Origin: Paraburkholderia sejongensis
GTDB taxonomy: Bacteria > Pseudomonadota > Gammaproteobacteria > Burkholderiales > Burkholderiaceae
Direction: 5' to 3'
Assembly (NCBI RefSeq): GCF_020880815.1
Contig: NZ_JAJITD010000013.1
Location: 149,753 to 213,752, forward strand
Length of the DNA stretch: 64,000 nucleotides
Position 1 is the stretch's first letter. Every line of letters begins with the position of its first letter. The notes beneath the pieces are model-generated. The model saw nothing but the letters and a program-made list of their open reading frames with translations. It was not told the origin of the DNA and searched no databases. This document shows, piece by piece, positions 1-7,899 of this stretch. The position numbers and the translations under genes are program-made.

Positions 1-10
1 CCGCAAAGTA

Positions 11-347
11 CTACTGACTGCCCCGTAATCCGACGTTCGGATTGACAACCAGTTTCGACACGACTCCAGTAACTCCCTGAACGTTGGTTGCAACCCGTCG
101 TGCAAGGTCGATCTGTGTTTCGTCGACGACAACCCCACTGAGCGTTACGACACCGTGTTTTACCCGAACGCGAATGTAGCTTGCCTTAAGGCCCTGATGC
201 TTCGCTTGCTTCAATGCTTTTCTGACAGCCGTTGCCAGATTCTTGTCCGCAGCGATGGTGTCTTGCGACGGGTGGGTCGCCGGCGAGCTTTTCGACGAAG
301 CGGCCGGAAGATTATCGCCCGCATAGCCTCGGCAACTGGCAAAAACA
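11..347 (-). pseudogene. BON-domain periplasmic protein, 5'-truncated
   Basis: Read on the minus strand, the frame ends at TAG (11-13). It encodes a ~67-residue BON domain with the typical KHGVVTLSG strand and a V-x-G-V-T-G-V-V segment near the C-terminus. Upstream comes a Ser/Ala/Pro-rich linker (SSKSSPATHPSQ) and what looks like the tail of a signal peptide (LIVFASCRGYAG). BON proteins of this kind are periplasmic, membrane-associating osmotic or envelope stress proteins. No start codon with a ribosome site is found: the frame stays open past ~350 straight into antisense of the adjoining dadA fragment. The natural start and part of the signal peptide therefore seem lost at a junction near 345-357. 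The TTG at 214 would give only the bare BON domain. Confidence 0.65.
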
Positions 348-1163
348 ATGAGTTGCGAGCAGCGCGACGTCTCGCCCGCTGAATGCGTGTCGATCGAGCC
401 CGCGCTCGAAGAGCAAGCCCGTCATCTGGTGGGCGGCATTTACACGCCCTCCGAGGAAGCCGGCGATTGCCGCGCATTCTGCATGGCATTGACCAACGTA
501 CTGAAAAAGCGCTATGGCGTGACGTTTCTATTCAATACCGCGATCCACGCGCTGGTCACACGGCAAGGTTCCATCGACTCGGTCGATGCGATCGACACCT
601 CGCTTGGCCGGCTCGACGGCGGCATTTTCGTGGCGTGTCTCGGCGCGGGCGGGATCGGCTTGCTCGACCTGCCCGGACTGCGCGTGCCGGTCTATCCGCT
701 GACCGGATATAGCCTGACCGCGCCTTTGGTAACTGGCGCGGCACCACGGGTCAGCATCACCGATACGCATCACAAGATCGTCTACGCGACCCTGGGCGAG
801 CGTTTGCGGATCGCGGGGATGGTCGATATCGGCCCGACCCCGGCGCGTGTCCGACGCGCGCGCATCGAAGTGCTGCGGCGCCAGGCCGAACACTTTCTGC
901 CGGGGGCCGCGCGTTACGACGAGGCCGAGGCGTGGGCCGGGATGCGACCCGCCACGCCGTCCGGCAAGCCGGTTATCGGACCGACCCGTTATCGCAATCT
1001 GTGGCTGAACACAGGCCACGGCGCGCTCGGCTTCACGCTCGCCTGCGCTACCGGCGCGCTGACCGCCAGTCTCTGTCTGTCGCAGCGCCCGGTCATCGAT
1101 GTCAGTCCGTTCCTGCTTCACGATGCCACCGTTCCCAGCCATCCGACACGAGTCAAGCCATGA
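348..1163 (+). pseudogene. D-amino-acid dehydrogenase (DadA-type), N-terminal FAD domain missing
   Basis: These 271 codons match the C-terminal two thirds of DadA-family FAD-dependent D-amino-acid dehydrogenases, which are ~415-430 residues. Visible family landmarks are CVSIEPAL, the YTPSEEAGDC segment, VYPLTGYSLT, and the C-terminal WAGMRPATPSGKPVIG and NTGHGALGFTLA motifs. The N-terminal GxGxxG FAD-binding fold is absent. The frame is closed by TAG at 324-326 and there is no ribosome site before ATG 348. Family similarity begins almost immediately (about EQRDVSPAEC), so the gene is cut at the same junction that truncates the BON gene. The remnant cannot bind FAD by itself. Its stop overlaps the next start by 4 nt (ATGA). 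Confidence 0.8.
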
Positions 1164-2632
1164 AAATATTCGTTGCCGGTCTTCTGACCGAGACCAACTC
1201 CTTCGTCAATCTGCCCACCAGTATCGAAACGTTCCGTCAGGGCCACGTGCGCCCGGGGCAGGGGCATACCGCCGCGCCGATCGCCGGTGCCGAATTGATG
1301 TGGGTCAGCCAACGCCGGGCCGCGGCCGGAGAATTCCAGCTCGTCGAAGGAAGCTGCTTTCGAGCGACGCCGGCCGGGCCGACAAGTCGTCAGGCCTACG
1401 AAGAACTGCGCGATGAAATCCTCTCGCAACTGAGCGCCGCGCTGCCGGTCGATGCGGTGTTGCTCGGCCTGCATGGCGGCATGATCGCGTTCGGCTATCC
1501 CGACACCGAGGGCGACCTGATCGAGCGCGTGCGCCGGCTGGTCGGCGACAAGTGCGTGATCGGTGTGGAATTCGACCCGCATTGCCTCGTCACTGAAAAG
1601 CGCCTCGCGCATAGCGATGTAATCGTGCTGTACAAGGAGTACCCGCACACCGATATCGTCGAACAGGCGAATCGTTTGATCGACATAGTCAGCGGAATTG
1701 TCCAACGGGGTTGGCGCCCGGTCGCGTCGCTGTACGACTGTCGCCAGATCGATTCGTACCCGACCAGCGCGCCGGCAATGCGGGCGTTCGTCGATCGCAT
1801 CAAGTCGATCGAGGCGGAGCGCGCCGACGAGGTGCTGTCGATTTCGGTGGTGCATGGCTTTGTCTACGGCGATTCGCCCGATCTCAGCACTCGCATACTG
1901 GTGTACACGAACGACGCGAAAGCACTAGGCGACGAACTGGCGACAACCCTCGGCAACGAACTGGTCGGTATGCGGGGCCAAACGGCGCCGCCGCTGCTCA
2001 GCATCGACGCGGCGATCGACGCCGGCCTGTCCTCGTCCGCGTTTCCGGTGGTGATCGCCGATCCGACGGACAACGCGGGCGGCGGCGCGCCGTCGGACAA
2101 CACCGAAGTGTTGGCGCGACTCATTGCGAGGCAGCTCGACAATGTCGCGTTCGGGCCGGTTTGGGATCCGGTTACGGTGCAACTTTGCCTCGATGCGGGA
2201 ATTGGCGCGACCATGCCGTTGCGCGTGGGTGGTAAGGTCGCGCCGACCTCGGGTACGCCCGTCGATTGCGTCGCGGAAGTAATCGGCCTGAAGCGTGGTG
2301 CGTGGCAGTTGTTCGGAAACAGCCGGGTCGAGTGCGGTGATGCGGCGGCGATCCGCATCGGCGGGGTGGAGATTGCGCTGACGACGGGCAGAACCCAGGC
2401 GTTCAGCCTCGAAGCGTTCACGCAGGTCGGGATCGATCCGTTGTCGAAGCAGATGGTGTTCGTCAAATCCGTCAACCATTTCTACGCGCATTTCGGTCCG
2501 ATCGCCGCGAAGGTGTTGTTCGTCGACGGCACCGGCCCGCTGCGGCGCGACTATTCGGCGATGCGCTATCAGCACGTGCGTCGACCGATCTGGCCGATCG
2601 ATGCGCAAGCCACGCCCGCTCTGCTGGTCTAG
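1160..2632 (+). CDS. M81 family metallopeptidase (MlrC/microcystinase C-like)
   Basis: 490 residues. The opening MKIFVAGLLTETNSF and the following LHGGM, GVEFDPHC and YKEYPHTD motifs are typical of the MlrC/M81 family, whose founding member is the microcystin-degrading protease MlrC. The C-terminal half (DPTDNAGGGAPSDNT, KSVNHFYAHFGP) is the MlrC_C domain. The conserved Asp/His residues in these motifs are the expected metal ligands. It starts by ATGA overlap with the truncated dadA, so it was probably coupled to it; that pairing suggests handling of D-amino-acid-containing peptides or derivatives, which is inference. No strong Shine-Dalgarno is visible, so expression may have suffered from the upstream truncation. 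Confidence 0.85.
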   Translation: MKIFVAGLLTETNSFVNLPTSIETFRQGHVRPGQGHTAAPIAGAELMWVSQRRAAAGEFQLVEGSCFRATPAGPTSRQAYEELRDEILSQLSAALPVDAVLLGLHGGMIAFGYPDTEGDLIERVRRLVGDKCVIGVEFDPHCLVTEKRLAHSDVIVLYKEYPHTDIVEQANRLIDIVSGIVQRGWRPVASLYDCRQIDSYPTSAPAMRAFVDRIKSIEAERADEVLSISVVHGFVYGDSPDLSTRILVYTNDAKALGDELATTLGNELVGMRGQTAPPLLSIDAAIDAGLSSSAFPVVIADPTDNAGGGAPSDNTEVLARLIARQLDNVAFGPVWDPVTVQLCLDAGIGATMPLRVGGKVAPTSGTPVDCVAEVIGLKRGAWQLFGNSRVECGDAAAIRIGGVEIALTTGRTQAFSLEAFTQVGIDPLSKQMVFVKSVNHFYAHFGPIAAKVLFVDGTGPLRRDYSAMRYQHVRRPIWPIDAQATPALLV

Positions 2633-2710
2633 GCGACCCGCGGCCGGAGCAGACTGCTCGGCGGTGGCCAGCAACCTTTGCGAAGATTTTCACGGATTCG
2701 GAATGTCAGC

Positions 2711-3598
2711 ATGAAAAATCATCAACTCAGGGCATTCCTTGCACTGGCGGAAGGAGGCAGTCTCGTTAAAGCCGCGGCGCGGCTCAACAAGACAACCGCT
2801 GCGGTTTCGAAAACCATTCGCGAGCTCGAGGAACGTTTCGAAGTTTCGCTGTTCCAGCGCACGCCGCACGGGATGCCGTTGACGGCGGCCGGGCGGATTC
2901 TGCTGCCGAGAGCTCAGTCGATCCTGGCGGAGATGGTACGCGCCGACGAAGAGCTTCGCACACACCGGGGACTTCATCAGGAGCGGTTGCGCGTGGGTCT
3001 GACTCCGGCCGTTTCCGTTTTGCTCGGACCGAAGGTAATCGAGCGATTCGTTGGCCAGCTGCCCGACATCCGTCTGGAAGTATTCGAGTATCAACGCGAA
3101 CAGATGTCGCATCGCCTCGACGATGGCTCGCTCGACGTCGCACTCTGCGCAATTCCGTCGTTTATGAACCGCAGCGCCGATCCGGTCGGCGAACTGCTTT
3201 TCTCGACCGAATTCTCGCTCGCCGTACATAGCGACGGCGATCTTGCGGGCGCCCGCTCCCTTGCGGATTTGCAGGAGGCGCTATGGGTCTACACCGATCC
3301 GAGCGGAGCGCAGGAGAGCTTCATTGCCAATGCCTTTATCGAGGCCGATCTCCAGCCGCCATTGCGGGCGTTGCTGTGCACGGCATCGGGGCTCGGCGTC
3401 GCGCTTGCTCTGAACACTTCCGCGGTGGTACTCGTGGCACGGCCGATAGCGGAAGCGAACGCGCGCGTCACCGTTCTGCCGTTGCTTCCGGATACACCGA
3501 CTCTCAGTGTGTATAGCCTTGTCAGGCCCTCGGAATCGTCGTCGTCTCTGGTCGACGCGTTTTTACAGATCGTTCATGCGTCGGTTGGGGGGAGGTGA
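2711..3598 (+). CDS. LysR-family transcriptional regulator
   Basis: 295 residues beginning MKNHQLRAFLALAEGGSL. The N-terminal winged helix-turn-helix (residues ~3-62, AAARLNKTTAAVSKTIREL) is clear, followed by a LysR effector-binding domain with SLDVALCAIP and a C-terminal hydrophobic region. The ATG at 2711 is preferred over an in-frame TTG at 2678 because family homology starts right at MKNHQLR. The gene lies 78 bp downstream of the M81 peptidase on the same strand, so it may regulate that peptidase/dadA locus. The ligand is unknown. Confidence 0.85.
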   Translation: MKNHQLRAFLALAEGGSLVKAAARLNKTTAAVSKTIRELEERFEVSLFQRTPHGMPLTAAGRILLPRAQSILAEMVRADEELRTHRGLHQERLRVGLTPAVSVLLGPKVIERFVGQLPDIRLEVFEYQREQMSHRLDDGSLDVALCAIPSFMNRSADPVGELLFSTEFSLAVHSDGDLAGARSLADLQEALWVYTDPSGAQESFIANAFIEADLQPPLRALLCTASGLGVALALNTSAVVLVARPIAEANARVTVLPLLPDTPTLSVYSLVRPSESSSSLVDAFLQIVHASVGGR

Positions 3599-3743
3599 AC
3601 TAAATATAGCCACGCGTATCGTGCGATACACGATATCGGCGCCGAGACGCCTACGGGTTTCCCCCGATCCTCCCCCCTGTCGATTCCCCCACCCGCCCGA
3701 CGTCGTGAGAGTATGTCCAACCCTCCCGCGAAAGGCGATCACC
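3599..3743. promoter_or_regulatory. Intergenic region with small palindromes upstream of the SRPBCC gene
   Basis: The region holds a perfect inverted repeat, ATCGTG-N5-CACGAT (3618-3634), overlapping a second one, GTATCG-TG-CGATAC (3616-3629). They lie ~110 bp before the SRPBCC start and could be an operator. No convincing -35/-10 pair was identified. An AAAGG ribosome site sits at ~3731-3735. Confidence 0.25.
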
Positions 3744-4190
3744 ATGACTACCGGAACCGTCAAGTTTCACCGCGTGTTGCGCGCGACTCCCGAGCGTATC
3801 TACCGTGCGTTTCTCGAACCCGATGCGACCGCGAAGTGGCTGCCGCCGTACGGCTTCACGTGTCAGGTTCATCACCTCGACGCGCGGGTCGGTGGCACCT
3901 TCAAAATGTCGTTCCGCAACTTCGGTACCGGCAACGGCCATTCGTTCGGCGGCGAGTACCTCGAACTGGTGCCGTTCGAGAAGATCCGCTATTCGGATAT
4001 CTTCGACGATCCGAATCTGCCCGGTCAGATGGAGACCACGGTGTCACTGCGCCCGGTGTCGTGCGGGACCGAACTGAACATCGTGCAGGAAGGCATCCCG
4101 GCGATGATCCCGGTCGAGATGTGCTATCTCGGCTGGCAGGAGTCGCTCGCGCAACTGGCGAAGCTGGTCGAGCCTGAAATTCCGGACTGA
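3744..4190 (+). CDS. SRPBCC (AHSA1/START-like) family protein
   Basis: 148 residues. The pattern VKFHRVLRATPERIYRAFLEPDATAKWLPP is the classic opening of SRPBCC/AHSA1-like proteins, which form a helix-grip fold binding hydrophobic ligands. The later GGEYLELVPFEKIRYSD and GTELNIVQEGIP strands complete the fold. Bacterial members are mostly single-domain cytosolic proteins of uncertain ligand, often paired with ArsR regulators; no ArsR gene is present here. An AAAGG ribosome site precedes ATG 3744. The gene is monocistronic and is followed by a strong hairpin. Confidence 0.85.
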   Translation: MTTGTVKFHRVLRATPERIYRAFLEPDATAKWLPPYGFTCQVHHLDARVGGTFKMSFRNFGTGNGHSFGGEYLELVPFEKIRYSDIFDDPNLPGQMETTVSLRPVSCGTELNIVQEGIPAMIPVEMCYLGWQESLAQLAKLVEPEIPD

Positions 4191-4205
4191 AGCGGGCACC
4201 AGCAG

Positions 4206-4237
4206 CTCCGTGATTCGCCGCGTGGCGAATCACGGAG
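4206..4237. terminator. Strong hairpin after SRPBCC gene
   Basis: A perfect 14-bp inverted repeat, CTCCGTGATTCGCC / GGCGAATCACGGAG, with a 4-nt loop lies 15 bp after the SRPBCC stop. There is no T-run, so it may be a weak or factor-assisted terminator. Confidence 0.6.
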
Positions 4238-4279
4238 AACACCGCGCGCTGATCTTCGCGAAACCGGCCGACCCTCAGC

Positions 4280-4389
4280 GCAATACCGTCGCAATCCCTC
4301 CGCAATATCCCCGCAATACCCCCGCAATACCCCCGCAATACCCCCGCAATACCCCCGCAATACCCCCGCAATACCCCCGCAATACCCCC
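4280..4389. repeat. 11-bp tandem repeat (10 copies)
   Basis: Ten consecutive 11-bp units start at 4280, 4291, 4302, 4313, 4324, 4335, 4346, 4357, 4368 and 4379. The last seven are identical (GCAATACCCCC) and the first three are variants. Every copy has the same 11-bp length, close to one helical turn. The array is non-coding and lies 170 bp before the acyl-CoA dehydrogenase. Confidence 0.95.
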
Positions 4390-4558
4390 GTAGAGTCCCA
4401 ACTCACCCCAGGGCAAACGCCTCTTTACTTATCAGGCAACCTGATATTAAATGCCCCCCTGAAACCGGGCCATTACCGCGTTCATCGCGGTTACCGTGTT
4501 CTCCCTGTAACCCCGCAAACCCACGCCCCGACCCGCCAGCATTCAGGATGCAGCCGAT

Positions 4559-6394
4559 ATGACGTCTTCTTACCGCGCGCCGCTACGCGACATGCGCTTC
4601 GTGATCGACGAATGGCTCGATGCGGCCACCGTCTGGCGCAACGTGCCCGACTGGGCCGATCTCGACGCCGCGACGGCTGTGCAGATTCTCGAAGAAGCCG
4701 CGCGCTTCGTAACCGAACAGGTCGCACCGCTAAACAGCAGCGGCGACCTTGAAGGCTGCCGCTTCGAAGGCGGCGAAGTGACGATGCCGGCGGGTTTTCG
4801 CGACTCGTATCGCGCGTATGTGGACGGCGGCTGGCCGGCACTCGCGATCAGCGCGGACGCGGGCGGCCAGGGCTTGCCGCAACTGCTCGAAGTCGCGCTG
4901 CACGAAATGCTGGCGGCGGCCAATCACGCGTGGTTGATGTCGCCTGGCCTCACGCATGGCGCGAGCGCATGCCTGCACGCGCACGGCGCGCAGTCGTTGA
5001 AGGCGCACTATCTGCCGAAAATCGTGAGCGGCGAGTGGCTGACCACGATGTGTCTGACCGAGCCGCAAGCCGGTACCGATCTTGGCCTGCTGCGCGCGAA
5101 GGCGGTACCCGCCGCGGAAGTTCGCAGCGAACTCGGCGACGCGTACCGGATCAGCGGCAACAAGATCTTCATCACCGGCGGCGCGCACGATCTGACCGAC
5201 AACATCGTGCATCTGGTGCTGGCGCGTTTGCCCGAAGCACCGGCCGGCACGCGCGGATTGTCGTTGTTCCTGGTGCCGCAGTGGCTCGACGATAGCGGCT
5301 CGCCGCAGCGCGTGCGCAACGGCGTGCATTGCGAAGGTATCGAGAAAAAGATGGGCCTGAAAGCTAGCCCCACCTGCACGATGCGTTTCGGAGACGCGCT
5401 CGGCTGGATGATCGGCGAAGCGCATCGCGGCCTGGCCGCGATGTTCGTGATGATGAACGCGGCGCGTTTGCAGGTCGCGATGCAAGGCGTCGCGCACGCG
5501 CAAACCGCATGGCAACGCGCGAGTGCGTACGCGGCCGAGCGCACCCAGATGCGCGCGATCACGACTCCCGCTGACTATCGCGGCGACCCCGCGCAGCCCG
5601 CGCCCATCGCGCTGCATCCGGCGATGCGCCGTACGCTGCTCGATCTGCGTTGCGTGGTCGAAGGCGAGCGTGCGATCGGTTTGTGGATCGGTCAGTGGCT
5701 CGACATCGCCGCGCATCATCCGGACGAAAACGAGCGCGCGAAAGCGGAGCGCTTCGCGTCGCTGCTGACGCCGGTCGCAAAAGCGTTTTTCACCGCGAAT
5801 GGCTTCGCGGCGGCATCGAACGCGTTGCAGGTGTTCGGCGGCTACGGCTACATCCACGAATACGGGATCGAGCAAACGGTGCGCGACAGTCGCGTGTCGA
5901 TGCTGTACGAAGGCACCAACCAGATTCAGGCGATCGATCTGCTGGTACGCAAAACGATCGGCGATCGCGGTGAAAAGCTGCGCGAGTTACTCGCGCACAT
6001 ACTCGACGAAGCAGCCGCATGCTCGCATAAGGAAACCGCACCTGCCGAGCTCACACGCATCGGCCACACGCTCGAACAACTGTGCGCAAGCGCGTCGCAA
6101 ATCACCGAAGAGCTTCTCGAACAAAGCGCCGCCGATAAAGAACTGCCCTATCGCGTCGCCGACGATTACCTTGCGATGATCGGCTGGCTACTGCTGGCCT
6201 ACGCATGGGCACGTACGCTGCGCATCGCGCATGCCACTGACTCGGCCGAGACCTTCTACGCGGAAAAGCGCGCGACTGCCCGCTATTTCTTCGACTACCG
6301 CATTGCCGAGTTCGAGCGTTGCAGGCAGTTGGTCGAAGCGGGCTGTCGCGCGAGCCTGCCGTTCCTGAGCATGGAAACCCTGAACGGCAATTGA
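4559..6394 (+). CDS. Acyl-CoA dehydrogenase, large type with C-terminal extension (DmdC-like)
   Basis: 611 residues, the length of the large FadE/DmdC-like acyl-CoA dehydrogenases (~590-610) rather than the ~380-residue kind. It has the flavin-binding MCLTEPQAGTDLG and FITGGAHDL segments, the substrate-site EKKMGLKASPTC, and the catalytic-Glu loop YEGTNQIQAID. An extra C-terminal helical domain follows (residues ~470-600). Such enzymes oxidise acyl-CoAs, including methylmercaptopropionyl-CoA in the characterised DmdC, passing electrons to ETF. The exact substrate cannot be told from sequence. AGGAT lies ~9 nt before ATG 4559. The gene stands alone on the plus strand, downstream of the tandem repeat. 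Confidence 0.88.
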   Translation: MTSSYRAPLRDMRFVIDEWLDAATVWRNVPDWADLDAATAVQILEEAARFVTEQVAPLNSSGDLEGCRFEGGEVTMPAGFRDSYRAYVDGGWPALAISADAGGQGLPQLLEVALHEMLAAANHAWLMSPGLTHGASACLHAHGAQSLKAHYLPKIVSGEWLTTMCLTEPQAGTDLGLLRAKAVPAAEVRSELGDAYRISGNKIFITGGAHDLTDNIVHLVLARLPEAPAGTRGLSLFLVPQWLDDSGSPQRVRNGVHCEGIEKKMGLKASPTCTMRFGDALGWMIGEAHRGLAAMFVMMNAARLQVAMQGVAHAQTAWQRASAYAAERTQMRAITTPADYRGDPAQPAPIALHPAMRRTLLDLRCVVEGERAIGLWIGQWLDIAAHHPDENERAKAERFASLLTPVAKAFFTANGFAAASNALQVFGGYGYIHEYGIEQTVRDSRVSMLYEGTNQIQAIDLLVRKTIGDRGEKLRELLAHILDEAAACSHKETAPAELTRIGHTLEQLCASASQITEELLEQSAADKELPYRVADDYLAMIGWLLLAYAWARTLRIAHATDSAETFYAEKRATARYFFDYRIAEFERCRQLVEAGCRASLPFLSMETLNGN

Positions 6395-6400
6395 ACGCCA

Positions 6401-6543
6401 TCAGAACGTGTGCCGGATCCCCACCCGCACAAGCACCTGGCGGTTGCTCGACGACGTAGCCGTCACATCATCCATCTGCGCGCGCGTGCCGCTGCTGCCG
6501 GTCAGGCCAGCGCGGCCGCGGCGAACGTCGCGGTTTTATTCAT
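6401..6543 (-). pseudogene. Deletion scar of a general porin gene
   Basis: On the minus strand an ATG (6543) with an AGGAAAA ribosome site starts a signal-peptide-like MNKTATFAAAALA and then hits TGA. One frame over, the sequence continues as ...SNRQVLVRVGIRHTF followed by a stop at 6401-6403. That is the hallmark C-terminal beta-strand of Burkholderia-type OmpC-family porins, ending in Phe. The ~1 kb between the signal sequence and the last strand is gone. What is left is a porin gene collapsed by internal deletion with a frame change. Confidence 0.75.
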
Positions 6544-6772
6544 CGGTTTTCCTGATTATGATCTGCTCGCTTGAGCTCGATTGACGGGCAACATCGTGGT
6601 TGCTTGACGGCCTGCGCCGGCGGGCACGGGCAAAAAGCACGTCGAATCTGGAGCGCGCGGCCCGGAAAAAATAATAAAAAGACCCGCTGTGAATAGTCGG
6701 AACGGTAATATCTGCGTCAATTCACGCGTCGCCGACGGCGCGCGGTTCGTGAACCGTGGAGGAGAGTCGAAC

Positions 6773-7759
6773 ATGAACAAGGACGTACGCCGCCCGATCG
6801 AGCGCGTTCCGGAGCTGTCGCACGTCTCGCTGTCGCGCAAGCTGAAATTGCAGCAACTGATTCTGGTCGCGAAGGTCATCGACAGCGGTTCGCTGCTGCG
6901 CGCGGCCAAGGAACTTGGGATGACACAGCCCGCGATCACGAAGGCGGTGCAGGAACTCGAAACGTTTTTCAGCGCGCCGTTATTCGAGCGCACCAATCGC
7001 GGCGTGGTGCCGACCGAACTGGGCAAGCTGCTCGGCCGTCGCGCGAAATCGATGAACACCGAGCTGCGCTACCTGACCGACGAAATCAACGCGTTGCAGG
7101 GCGGCACCGCCGGTCATCTGATCGTCGGCACGCTGATCGTCGCGTCGGCGCGGCTGTTGCCGATGGCGATCCGTCTGCTCAAGGAACAGGCGCCCGGCAT
7201 GCTGGTCACCGTGCGCGAAGCGGCCACCGCGCAACTGTTCCCGGCGCTCGCGACCGGCGATCTCGACATCGTGGTCGGCCGTCTGCCCGAGCGCGAACTG
7301 CCGCTCGCGAGCGCGTTTCCGTTGCATCACGAAGTGCTGTTCCAGGAGTCGATCTGCGTGGTGGCCGGCGCGCGTCATGCGCTCGCGCTGCCCGCGCGGC
7401 CGCGTCTGGCCGATCTCGCGAACCTGCCGTGGATCCTGCCGCTCGGTGATTCGCCGACCCGCATGCGCGCGGAACGGCTGTTCCAGGACGCCGGTCTGCC
7501 GCTGCCGGTCGACCGGGTCGAATCGCTATCGATGCTGACCAACATCGGCTTGCTGCTGGAGCGCGAGTGCGTCGCGCTGATGCCGCGCGCGGCCGCGCAG
7601 CAATTCGTCGACGCGGGCTTACTCGCGATCGTGCCGCTGCGCGAAGCCGCGGATTTCGGCGCGGTCGGCTTCTCGACGCGCGCGGACAAGCAGATCAGCC
7701 CGGCCTGCGAACGCTTTATCGCGTGCCTGCGCGAGAGCGCCGCGCGCATCGCCGAATGA
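6773..7759 (+). CDS. LysR-family regulator of the 3-hydroxyanthranilate cluster
   Basis: 328 residues from the ATG at 6773, which follows a very good ribosome site (GTGGAGGAGAG, ~6757-6767). The helix-turn-helix is LLRAAKELGMTQPAITKAVQEL, about residues 40-61. The ~20-residue N-terminal extension and the effector domain (HLIVGTLIVASARLLP, LATGDLDIVVGRLPE) resemble GbpR/PcaQ-type LysR proteins that govern aromatic and sugar-acid catabolism. It sits 140 bp upstream of the nba-type operon in the same direction, so it is the obvious candidate activator. This role is inferred from position, as in the nba cluster, whose regulator NbaR is also LysR-type. Confidence 0.85.
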   Translation: MNKDVRRPIERVPELSHVSLSRKLKLQQLILVAKVIDSGSLLRAAKELGMTQPAITKAVQELETFFSAPLFERTNRGVVPTELGKLLGRRAKSMNTELRYLTDEINALQGGTAGHLIVGTLIVASARLLPMAIRLLKEQAPGMLVTVREAATAQLFPALATGDLDIVVGRLPERELPLASAFPLHHEVLFQESICVVAGARHALALPARPRLADLANLPWILPLGDSPTRMRAERLFQDAGLPLPVDRVESLSMLTNIGLLLERECVALMPRAAAQQFVDAGLLAIVPLREAADFGAVGFSTRADKQISPACERFIACLRESAARIAE

Positions 7760-7899
7760 ACGGCTGAAGGCGCGCGCATGCGCGGCGGCATGCGTGCGTC
7801 CGCTGGTATAAACAACAGGAATAGCCGCGCACGAAATCGTTATTATTTTTTATGAAAGCGGCCTCTTAGACTCAGTGCATCCGTTCTACGCAGGAATCC
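7760..7899 (+). promoter_or_regulatory. Promoter region of the nba-type operon
   Basis: This 140-bp gap lies between the LysR gene and the first catabolic gene. It contains TTATTATTTTTT (7840-7851). The inverse complement of that 12-mer (AAAAAATAATAA) occurs at 6666-6677, just before the LysR gene, so the two copies flank the regulator in opposite orientation. AGGA at ~7892 is the ribosome site. No near-consensus sigma-70 hexamers stand out, consistent with an activator-dependent promoter. Confidence 0.35.

Noticed and set aside
528..1142. Long minus-strand open frame over the dadA fragment
   Set aside because: Composition is Arg/Ala-rich without domains; it is a shadow of the high-GC third-position bias of the plus-strand gene.
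3901..4416. Minus-strand frame with repeated RGYCGGIAGVL peptide
   Set aside because: The peptide is just the translation of the 11-bp DNA repeat; no ribosome site, and most of the frame is antisense to the SRPBCC gene.
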